Source of the DNA: an uncultured Lachnospiraceae bacterium
GTDB lineage: Bacteria > Bacillota > Clostridia > Lachnospirales > Lachnospiraceae
Reading direction: 5' to 3'
Assembly: GCA_947626915.1 (NCBI GenBank)
Contig: CANQUA010000032.1
Coordinates: 1 to 36,972 of the forward strand
Length of the DNA stretch: 36,972 bases
Below are positions 22,985-29,463 of this stretch, piece after piece. Both the position numbers and the translations under genes were made by a program. The notes below the pieces were generated by a model. It saw nothing but the letters and a program-made list of their open reading frames with translations. It did not search any database and had not been told where the DNA came from. The stretch's first letter is position 1. Each line of letters opens with the position of its first letter.

Positions 22985-23385
22985 GAATACTGCTGGATAC
23001 GCACATTCTTTTATGGGCCCTTACAAATGATCCGCGTCTGTGTGAGCATGCCAGGGAATTGATTCTCGATGAGAAGAATGAAATCTATTACAGTATCCTG
23101 TCGCTGTGGGAAACCGAACTGAAACGTCTGGCGCGCCCCGACGCGATCACGGTAACCGCAAAAGAACTGTCGGAGTATTGCGCGAAGGCAGGTTACATGA
23201 AGCTGCCGCTTCAGGAACAGCATATTTTTGCGCTGGAGAATCTCAGGCGTAAACCGGATGCGCCGGTTCACAAAAATTCGTTTGACCGGCTGCTGATTTG
23301 TCAGGCATGCGCAGAGGGAATGATATTGATTACCCATGATGCGCTTATTTCCGATTATGAGGAGCAATGTATTCTGGCAGTGTGA
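22981..23385 (+). CDS. PIN-domain toxin (VapC-type ribonuclease)
   Basis: A 134-aa PIN-domain protein, predicted Mg-dependent ribonuclease that halts translation unless bound by the Phd-like partner upstream. Acidic residues in the expected places: D6 in LLDTHILLWAL, E in SLWETELKR near 43, D101 in FDRLLICQA and D118 in THDALI. The true start is ATG 22981, overlapping the antitoxin stop; a longer reading from 22942 lies inside the antitoxin gene. Targets cannot be told from sequence. Confidence 0.9.
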   Translation: MRILLDTHILLWALTNDPRLCEHARELILDEKNEIYYSILSLWETELKRLARPDAITVTAKELSEYCAKAGYMKLPLQEQHIFALENLRRKPDAPVHKNSFDRLLICQACAEGMILITHDALISDYEEQCILAV

Positions 23386-23598
23386 GGAAACGGGGATGCC
23401 TCGTCCCACTTGGCAGAATACTTTGGACACCTGCTGCAAAAAGGCGGGTGTAAATAACGAAACGGGGGCATTACCATGACCATGAACACGGCGCAGGCGG
23501 ACACAGCTGCGGCTGGGAAGGAACGGCTGGGACAGAGAGGTGAGATTCCGATATCCAGAGCCACGATCCTTCTGCGGGTACCACTTATTTCCCATATA
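23386..23598. other. Intergenic stretch between PIN toxin and gpmI terminator
   Basis: No gene is supported in this part of the 301-bp gap. It holds a 7-bp stem (CACCTGC at 23428-23434 with GCGGGTG at 23444-23450) without a T run, possibly the end of the toxin transcript. The reading frame starting at 23476 has no homology I recognise and runs through the terminator into gpmI, so I do not call it a gene. Confidence 0.5.
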
Positions 23599-23634
23599 AA
23601 AATCCTCCCAGGGCCTGCGCCTGAGGAGGATTTT
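23599..23634 (-). terminator. Intrinsic terminator of gpmI
   Basis: A perfect 10-bp stem AAAATCCTCC/GGAGGATTTT encloses a 16-nt loop, 52 bp beyond the gpmI stop. On the minus strand it is followed by TTTTTATAT, so it reads as a terminator for gpmI; the symmetric A/T flanks may allow some bidirectional use. Confidence 0.8.
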
Positions 23635-23686
23635 ATAGTGCATCCGATCAGCCCGGGGATTTCCCCGCGCCGCGGCCGTCTGCGAT

Positions 23687-25264
23687 TTATTTCAGCATGC
23701 TCTCTTCCCAGCAGTCATAAGGCGTAAGGCCCAGAAGCTGCGCCACGGTGGGAGCCACATTGGCGAGCCCGAAGGAGGGATCGTCTTTCAGCTCATGCTT
23801 CGCGGAAGGATCGTAGAGGATGAAGGGAACCGGATTCAGGCTGTGGGCCGTGCGGGGCGCGATATTGCCTTTCTTGTCCTTCTCCAGCATCTGGTCCGCA
23901 TTGCCGTGATCGGCCGTGACCAGAAGAATGGCGCCGGCTTCCTCGACTGCTTTCTGGATGCGGGCCAGGCACAGATCCACGCTTTCCACGGCGATTTCGG
24001 TAGCGAGGCAGTTGCCGGTGTGTCCGACCATGTCCCCGTTGGGGAAGTTGCAGCGGATGAAACCGTATTTTCCGCTTTCCAGCGCCTGGATCACCAGGTC
24101 GGTGATCTGCGTCGCTTTCATCCAGGGGCATTCGTCAAAGGAACGGACGTCCGACGGAACTTCTTCCCAGACCTCCAGCTCTTCCGAGAACTTTTCGGAT
24201 CGGTTGCCGTTCCAGAAATAGGTCACATGACCGTATTTCTGCGTTTCGGAGCAGGCGTATTCCGGGATGCCGTTTTCAACCAGAAGCTCGGTGAGGGTGT
24301 GGCGGATCTCAGGCGGATTGACCAGATACTGCTTCGGCAGGTTGAGGTCGCCGTCGTACTGAAGCATCCCGGCGTACTGCACGTCCGGTTTGCGGCCGCG
24401 GTCGAAAGCGGTAAACTCGTCGCCCCCGTCGAACGCCATGGAAATCTCCAGCGCGCGGTCTCCGCGGAAATTGAACAGGATCACGCTGTCGCCGTCGTTG
24501 ATCGTTCCGACCGGGGCGTCCTGGTCGGCAATGACAAAGGCGGGCAGATCCTGGTCGATAGCGCCGGTCTCAGCGCGGTAGGTCTCAATGGCCTCCCTGG
24601 CGCTGGCGAAACGGCGGCCGATGCCGTGAACGTGAACATCCCAGCCGGCTTTTACCATGCCCCAGTTGGCCTGGTAACGGTCCATGGTGATCTTCATGCG
24701 GCCGCCGCCGGAGGCAATGCGTCCGTCAAAGCCGGAATCGTTGAGTTCCGCCAGTACATTTTCAAGCTGGTCCACATATTCCAGAGCCGAGGTGGCGGGA
24801 ACGTCGCGCCCATCCAGCAGGATGTGGCAGCGTACCCTGGAAACGCCCTCCTGTTTGGCTTCCCGGAGCATGGCGATGAGGTGGCTGATATTGGAATGCA
24901 CGTTCCCGTCGGAAAGCAGGCCGAGGAAATGCAGGGTGCCGCCGGTCTTTTTCACATTGCCGATCAGCGCGTTCCAGGTGTCGGAAGAGTAGATCTTGCC
25001 GGACTCAATGGATTCGTTTACAAGTTTGGCTCCCTGGGAATAAATCTGGCCGCAGCCTAAAGCGTTGTGGCCCACCTCGGAATTGCCCATGTCGTCGTCG
25101 GTGGGAAGACCTACCGCTTCGCCGTGGGCGCGGATCGTGCGCCAGGGCTGGGAAGCCTTCAAAGCGTCCAGAGTGGGCGTCGTGGCCTTCAGGACCATAT
25201 TGCCAAGTTCGACGGGGGTTTCGCCTACGCCGTCCATCACTACAAGTACAACAGGTTTATCCAT
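23687..25264 (-). CDS. gpmI: 2,3-bisphosphoglycerate-independent phosphoglycerate mutase
   Basis: A 525-aa Mn-dependent enzyme that interconverts 3- and 2-phosphoglycerate in glycolysis. MDGVG near the N-terminus supplies the first metal-binding Asp (D11). The catalytic serine is S62 in GNSEVGHNA, the number usual for the family. LLDGRDVPATSA, FNFRGDRA, CNFPNGDMVGHTG and VTADHGNADQM carry the remaining substrate and metal residues. The ATG at 25264 was chosen because GGAGG lies nine bases upstream; a TTG three codons earlier sits too close. The gene stands alone with its own promoter and terminator. Confidence 0.97.
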   Translation of the reverse strand: MDKPVVLVVMDGVGETPVELGNMVLKATTPTLDALKASQPWRTIRAHGEAVGLPTDDDMGNSEVGHNALGCGQIYSQGAKLVNESIESGKIYSSDTWNALIGNVKKTGGTLHFLGLLSDGNVHSNISHLIAMLREAKQEGVSRVRCHILLDGRDVPATSALEYVDQLENVLAELNDSGFDGRIASGGGRMKITMDRYQANWGMVKAGWDVHVHGIGRRFASAREAIETYRAETGAIDQDLPAFVIADQDAPVGTINDGDSVILFNFRGDRALEISMAFDGGDEFTAFDRGRKPDVQYAGMLQYDGDLNLPKQYLVNPPEIRHTLTELLVENGIPEYACSETQKYGHVTYFWNGNRSEKFSEELEVWEEVPSDVRSFDECPWMKATQITDLVIQALESGKYGFIRCNFPNGDMVGHTGNCLATEIAVESVDLCLARIQKAVEEAGAILLVTADHGNADQMLEKDKKGNIAPRTAHSLNPVPFILYDPSAKHELKDDPSFGLANVAPTVAQLLGLTPYDCWEESMLK

Positions 25265-25313
25265 GATAAACAACCTCCTTTAATAATGTTCTGCTGTAAA
25301 TTTTCTGCCTTAC

Positions 25314-25342
25314 ATAATAGAATAACCTGGGAGAATTGTCAA
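25314..25342 (-). promoter_or_regulatory. Sigma-A promoter of gpmI
   Basis: On the minus strand, perfect TTGACA (25337-25342) and TATTAT (25314-25319) are separated by 17 bp, about 50 bp before the gpmI start. Near-consensus strength fits a glycolytic housekeeping gene. Confidence 0.85.
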
Positions 25343-25404
25343 GGTTCGCGTGCAGGGAATGAAAATTACAGTGAACGGTAATGAAAATCTCCTGCCTCAA
25401 TCAG

Positions 25405-25434
25405 TTGACATAAACGGCGGTCATTTGGTATAGT
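25405..25434 (+). promoter_or_regulatory. Sigma-A promoter of the DUF3737-patB pair
   Basis: Perfect TTGACA at 25405-25410 and TATAGT at 25429-25434 with an 18-bp spacer, about 50 bp before the DUF3737 start. Confidence 0.75.
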
Positions 25435-25484
25435 ATAGCTGTTGTTTCGAAATAAAAAGACAGAAAGCGGGAGTGATGTTTGCC

Positions 25485-26351
25485 ATGAACGAAAAAACGG
25501 AGATCCGGCAGCAGTTTCTGACGGGAGAAAGGGCACTGTTTCAGGGAGCAGGACTGAAAATATATGATACGATCTTTGACGACGGAGAGTCTCCGCTGAA
25601 GGAGAGCCGCGATATTGAACTGTACGGCTGTATGTTTAAGTGGAAGTATCCGCTCTGGTACGCGAAAAATATTACGGTCAAAAACTGCACCTGGTTTGAG
25701 ATGGGACGGGCCGGCGTCTGGTACACGGACCATATCGCGGTGGAGGATTCGTCCATTGAAGCGCCCAAAAATTTCCGGCGCTGCCATGATGTGACACTCA
25801 AAAACGTTACGATCCCCAACGCGGCGGAGACATTGTGGAGCTGCGACGGCGTGACGATCGAGCAGGTTGCGGCGAAGGGAGATTATTTCGCCATGAACAG
25901 CCGGAATATGAACATCCGGGATTTCACGCTTTACGGCAATTATTCGTTCGACGGCGCGAAAAATGTGGAGATCCGGAATGCGAGGCTGCTTTCCAAGGAT
26001 TCATTCTGGAACAGCGAGCATGTGACGGTGTACGACTCGTTTATTTCCGGAGAGTATCTGGGCTGGAATTCCAAAGATCTGACCCTGGTGAACTGTACCG
26101 TCGAGAGCCTCCAGGGCATGTGCTACATCGACAATCTTGTGATGAAAAACTGCAAGCTGATCAATACGACGCTGGCGTTTGAATATTCCACGGTGGACGC
26201 GGACATTACCAGCAAGATCGACAGTGTGTTCAATCCCTCCGGCGGGATCATCCGCGCGGATCATATCGACCGGCTGATCATTGAGAAAGACAAGATAGAC
26301 CCGGAGAAAACGCGGATCTTCTGCCGGGACGAGCCGCAGCAGGAAGCATGA
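25485..26351 (+). CDS. DUF3737 right-handed beta-helix protein
   Basis: A 288-aa protein of the DUF3737 family, predicted to fold as a right-handed beta-helix from short repeated strands; GERALFQG, LYGCMFKWKYPLWYAKNITVKNC and FDGAKNVEIRNARL show the pattern with recurring C/N/D-rich turns. No signal peptide is present, so it should be cytosolic. Its function is unknown to me. It lies 142 bp upstream of a MalY/PatB-type aminotransferase, an order I recall from other Firmicutes, which hints at a shared role. Several start codons are close together; ATG 25485 has GGGAG eleven bases upstream and was preferred over GTG 25473 and ATG 25476. Confidence 0.85.
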   Translation: MNEKTEIRQQFLTGERALFQGAGLKIYDTIFDDGESPLKESRDIELYGCMFKWKYPLWYAKNITVKNCTWFEMGRAGVWYTDHIAVEDSSIEAPKNFRRCHDVTLKNVTIPNAAETLWSCDGVTIEQVAAKGDYFAMNSRNMNIRDFTLYGNYSFDGAKNVEIRNARLLSKDSFWNSEHVTVYDSFISGEYLGWNSKDLTLVNCTVESLQGMCYIDNLVMKNCKLINTTLAFEYSTVDADITSKIDSVFNPSGGIIRADHIDRLIIEKDKIDPEKTRIFCRDEPQQEA

Positions 26352-26493
26352 CGGCGGGCAGGCCGGGAATGTGGGCAGGACGTGCCGGAGGATGCCGGGG
26401 CCCGTACGGAGAAATGCCGGGGCCGGATGGAACAGGCGGCGGGAGCCCGAAGAACCGGGGAAAGTTTTGCGGCGGAAAGAAGGGAGCATGACG

Positions 26494-27663
26494 ATGCAGT
26501 ATGATTTTGACACGGTAATAGACCGCCGTCCTACCCATTGTCTGAAATGGGACGTGGCGGAGGGGGAGCTGCCCATGTGGGTGGCGGATATGGATTTCGC
26601 TACGGCGCCGGAGGTGAGGCAGGCCATCGGGGAGCGGGCCGCCCACGGCATTTTCGGCTATCAGGACGTGCCGGAGGAATGGTATCAGGCTTATCAGGAC
26701 TGGTGGAAGAGACGCCACGGACTGGCGCTGGAGAAAGACTGGCTGATTTTCTGCACCGGCGTGGTCCCGGCGATTTCCAGCATGGTGAGGAAGCTGACGA
26801 CTCAGGCGGAGAAGGTGGTGATCCAGACGCCGGTCTACAACATATTTTTCAATTCCATTTTAAATAACGGCCGCCAGGTGCTGGAAAGTCCCCTGCGGTA
26901 TGACGGGGAACGGTACGAAATCGATTTCGCGGATCTGGAGGCGAAGCTGGCCGATCCGCAGACCTCCCTGATGATCCTCTGCAATCCCCACAATCCGACC
27001 GGAAAGATCTGGAGCCGCGGGGAACTGGCGCGGATCGGGGAGTTGTGCGTGCGCTGGCATGTGACCGTGATTTCCGATGAGATCCACTGCGACCTGACGG
27101 ATCCGGGTCATGCGTATGTTCCGTTTGCGTCCGTGTCGGAGCAATGCCGAAGCTGCAGCGTCACCTGTATCGCTCCCACGAAAACGTTCAATCTGGCGGG
27201 CCTTCAGACGGCGGCGGTGGCTGTGCCGGACGAGACGCTGCGGCACAAGGTCTGGCGCGGGCTGAACACCGACGAGGCGGCGGAGCCCAATGCGTTCGCG
27301 GCGGTCGCGGCGGCAGCGGCGTTTAACCGGGGCGAGGCCTGGCTGGAAGAACTGAGGACGTATCTGTTTGAAAATAAGCGGACGGTGCGGGAATTTGTGA
27401 AGAAAGAATTGCCGCAGCTCCATGTGACGCCGTCGGAGGCTACCTATCTGTTGTGGCTGGACTGCGGCGCGGCGATCGACGGGCTGGGCCTGACGGACGC
27501 CGCGGAGCTGGCTGCGCTGATCCGGCGAAGAACCGGTCTGTACCTGTCGGAGGGCGGACAATTCGGCGGCAACGGGAATCGTTTCCTGCGGATGAACGCC
27601 GCTTGTCCGAGAACGGTCCTGCTGGACGGGCTGGGGCGGCTGAAGAAAGCACTGAAAGATTGA
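26494..27663 (+). CDS. patB: MalY/PatB-type cystathionine beta-lyase (PLP enzyme)
   Basis: A 389-aa fold-type I PLP enzyme. The PLP lysine is K230 in APTKTFNLAG, and ISDEIHCDL near 194 holds the Asp that binds the pyridine nitrogen. N-terminal LKWD and PMWVADMDFATAPEV, plus LCNPHNPTGKIWS, are typical of MalY/PatB beta-C-S lyases, which release H2S, NH3 and pyruvate from cystathionine or cysteine. Class I aminotransferases are the alternative. The start at 26494 has GGGAG seven bases upstream; ATG 26488 is too near to that site. A terminator follows at 27674. Confidence 0.92.
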   Translation: MQYDFDTVIDRRPTHCLKWDVAEGELPMWVADMDFATAPEVRQAIGERAAHGIFGYQDVPEEWYQAYQDWWKRRHGLALEKDWLIFCTGVVPAISSMVRKLTTQAEKVVIQTPVYNIFFNSILNNGRQVLESPLRYDGERYEIDFADLEAKLADPQTSLMILCNPHNPTGKIWSRGELARIGELCVRWHVTVISDEIHCDLTDPGHAYVPFASVSEQCRSCSVTCIAPTKTFNLAGLQTAAVAVPDETLRHKVWRGLNTDEAAEPNAFAAVAAAAAFNRGEAWLEELRTYLFENKRTVREFVKKELPQLHVTPSEATYLLWLDCGAAIDGLGLTDAAELAALIRRRTGLYLSEGGQFGGNGNRFLRMNAACPRTVLLDGLGRLKKALKD

Positions 27664-27673
27664 CGGCGCAAAA

Positions 27674-27719
27674 CGGCGGCGGGTCGGTATTATTTTTCAT
27701 ACCGGGCCGCTGTTTTTTT
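27674..27719 (+). terminator. Intrinsic terminator of patB
   Basis: A bulged GC-rich stem-loop uses GCGGC and CGGTAT on the left and ATACCG and GCCGC on the right (loop around TATTTTTC), directly followed by TTTTTTT at 27713-27719. It starts 11 bp after the patB stop codon. Confidence 0.85.
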
Positions 27720-27738
27720 ATACCGGCGCGTGCAGAGA

Positions 27739-27946
27739 GGAACATGCGGAAACAGGAACACGCGAAAACAGGAACGTGCGGAAACAGGAACGTGCGGAAA
27801 CAGGAACGTGCGGAAACAGGAACACGCGGAAACAGGAACGTGCGGAAACAGGAACATACGAAGAGAGGAACGTGCGCAAAGAGGAATGTACGCAGAGAGG
27901 AACGCGCGCAAAGAGGAATGTACGCAGAGAGGAACGCGCACAAAGA
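27739..27946. repeat. 16-bp tandem minisatellite, 13 units
   Basis: GGAAC or GGAAT recurs every 16 bp exactly, at 27739, 27755 and on to 27931. The first eight units are variants of GGAACGTGCGGAAACA. The last five alternate between GGAACGCGCGCAAAGA-like and GGAATGTACGCAGAGA units, giving a 32-bp higher-order period. Because 16 is not a multiple of three, all three forward frames stay open through the array as chance reading frames. It lies between the patB terminator and the lacI terminator, in a convergent gap where no gene is expected. Confidence 0.92.
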
Positions 27947-27965
27947 AAAACGCCGTCAGTCGGCG
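27945..27965 (-). terminator. Intrinsic terminator of the LacI-family gene
   Basis: On the minus strand CGCCG-ACTGA-CGGCG (27951-27965) is followed by TTTTT (27946-27950). The gene's TGA stop codon lies in the loop, so coding region and terminator overlap. Confidence 0.75.
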
Positions 27966-29011
27966 CTTTCCTCGGGCATCGTGCTTGCACGGATCATCAG
28001 CTTCGGAGTGACAAGCTGGATTCGGGAGACTTCCCCGCCTTCGACCGCGGTGACGGCGGTTCCTACCAGCATTTTGCCGAAGGTCTCATACTGGTAATCG
28101 ATGCTGGTGAGATGCGGGTGAACCAGCGTGGCGATCTGGGTGTTGTCGTATCCTGCCACGGCGATATCCTGCGGGATCCGGTAGCCGTGCTCCTGGATGC
28201 TGTTCATCACGCCCAGGGCCGTGTAGTCGTTGATGGCGATGACCGCCGTGGGGATCTCGTCGCATTTCAGCAGGCGTTCCATGGCCTCGTGGCCGGCCTG
28301 GTAATCGTAACCGCCCTCGATCACATATTCCGGGCGGAAATCGATCCGGTAATTTTTCAGGATCTGTTTATAGCGCTGAAGCTTCTGAAAACTGGAACTC
28401 ACGTCCAGCCTGCCGCCTGCCAGCGCGATCCGCCGGTGGCCCAGGTCGATCAGGTGCTCCATCAGGAGATCCATGGCTTTCATGGAGTCGATCTCTACCT
28501 GATAGCAGAGGGTCCCGTCCAGCTTGCCGCTGACGACGACGGGGATATTGTTGGTCAGCTGGTTGACGGCTTCCACGTAATCCGCGTCGCTGACCAGGTC
28601 GTCCACCCGGCCGCCCAGCTGGATCATGGCGCTGATCCTCTGTTCGTGGAAAAGTTCCAGCTGCTTTTGTTCCCGGCTGGTCTCCCCCAGGGAATTGCAG
28701 AGCAGGACCGTGTAGCCGGCGCTTTCCGCAGCCAGTTCGCAGGCCACGAAGATCTCCGCGTAGAACGGGTTCCGCACGTCGGCCACCATGATGCCGATGA
28801 TTTTGCTGCGGGTATCCGACAGGCCCTTCGCCAGGGCGTTGGGCTTGAAATTGTATTTTTCGATCAGCGCCTGTACCTTCTGCCGCTTTTCGGGCCGTAC
28901 GTTGGCGTTGTTGGTCAGTACCCTGGACACGGTCGCCGCCGAGACTCCCGCTTCGCGGGCGATGTCGTAGATCGTAATATTTCTGGCTTTCATTACACTT
29001 GGCGTATCCAT
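27956..29011 (-). CDS. LacI/GalR-family transcriptional regulator
   Basis: A 351-aa repressor-type regulator. The N-terminal HTH has ITIYDIAREAGVSAATVSRVL (about 12-32), followed by a hinge LAKGLSDTRSK and a periplasmic-binding-protein-like sensor domain (about 68-345) with IIGIMVADVRNPFYAEI. It is divergent from the GH43/ABC transporter operon, with operator-like palindromes in the shared spacer, so it probably controls that operon in response to the imported sugar. GGGGGA lies six bases before the ATG at 29011. The sugar ligand cannot be told from sequence. Confidence 0.93.
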   Translation of the reverse strand: MDTPSVMKARNITIYDIAREAGVSAATVSRVLTNNANVRPEKRQKVQALIEKYNFKPNALAKGLSDTRSKIIGIMVADVRNPFYAEIFVACELAAESAGYTVLLCNSLGETSREQKQLELFHEQRISAMIQLGGRVDDLVSDADYVEAVNQLTNNIPVVVSGKLDGTLCYQVEIDSMKAMDLLMEHLIDLGHRRIALAGGRLDVSSSFQKLQRYKQILKNYRIDFRPEYVIEGGYDYQAGHEAMERLLKCDEIPTAVIAINDYTALGVMNSIQEHGYRIPQDIAVAGYDNTQIATLVHPHLTSIDYQYETFGKMLVGTAVTAVEGGEVSRIQLVTPKLMIRASTMPEESAD

Positions 29012-29120
29012 TTTATTCCCCCATTGCTGAAAAGAGTTGTTTTCTCATCCTGCCGGTCTGAATCCCGTCAAAAGCCTCTGTCTGTCCCGCCGCGCGGATG
29101 TCCGAAAATAATCCTTTTTA

Positions 29121-29149
29121 ATACTACAAAAAAAAAATGAAAAATGCAA
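29121..29149 (-). promoter_or_regulatory. Sigma-A promoter of the LacI-family gene
   Basis: On the minus strand TTGCAT (29144-29149) and TAGTAT (29121-29126) with a 17-bp spacer; the spacer contains a run of ten T residues. This leaves a 5' leader of roughly 100 nt. The 452-bp divergent spacer (29012-29463) is AT-rich and holds no gene. Confidence 0.6.
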
Positions 29150-29230
29150 GCGTATTTACTGTGTCTGCAAATTTTGCCGCAACAGTTCAGCCGGTCGCCT
29201 GATTTGATGGAAAATCGCGCCGCCTAAATG

Positions 29231-29244
29231 TGAAACCGATTGCA
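29231..29244. promoter_or_regulatory. cre-like / LacI-type operator, upstream copy
   Basis: TGAAACCGATTGCA matches the CcpA catabolite-response consensus TGWAANCGNTNWCA at all but one position. It lies about 80 bp upstream of the lacI promoter and 136 bp upstream of the sugar operon's -10. CcpA and local LacI-family sites look alike, so either protein could bind. Confidence 0.55.
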
Positions 29245-29379
29245 AAAATGAAAAATAAAATGCCCTGAAACAGGAAAATATTGAATTAAGGCGAAAAGAC
29301 GCCCTAAATATTTTTATAAATATTCCACAAAGATAACAATACGGGAAAACAAAAATTTCATATAAATGGTTTTTACCTA

Positions 29380-29408
29380 TTGACAAACCCATACGATATG
29401 GTTATTAT
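29380..29408 (+). promoter_or_regulatory. Sigma-A promoter of the GH43/ABC transporter operon
   Basis: Perfect TTGACA at 29380-29385 and TATTAT at 29403-29408 with a 17-bp spacer, 55 bp before the GH43 start codon. Confidence 0.85.
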
Positions 29409-29416
29409 TACTAATG

Positions 29417-29430
29417 TGAAACGGGTTTCA
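29417..29430. promoter_or_regulatory. LacI-type operator overlapping the transcription start
   Basis: TGAAAC-GG-GTTTCA is a 14-bp palindrome starting nine bases after the -10 box, where a bound repressor would block the promoter. Its form fits the LacI/GalR family, and the divergent LacI-family gene is the natural candidate. Confidence 0.7.
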
Positions 29431-29463
29431 GATAGTGAAACTTATCGAAGGAGAGCGTAAACT

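Noticed and set aside
23476-23727. 83-codon frame between the PIN toxin and gpmI
   Set aside because: Runs through the gpmI terminator and into gpmI's 3' end on the opposite strand; no ribosome site or similarity seen.
27739-27946. Possible CRISPR array
   Set aside because: Units are contiguous 16-mers with no spacers, so it is a tandem minisatellite. No cas gene is present.
27453-29140. Long forward frames through the 16-bp repeats into the lacI region (214, 93 and 454 codons)
   Set aside because: A 16-bp period keeps all three frames open by chance; they lie antisense to lacI or in a convergent gap after a terminator.
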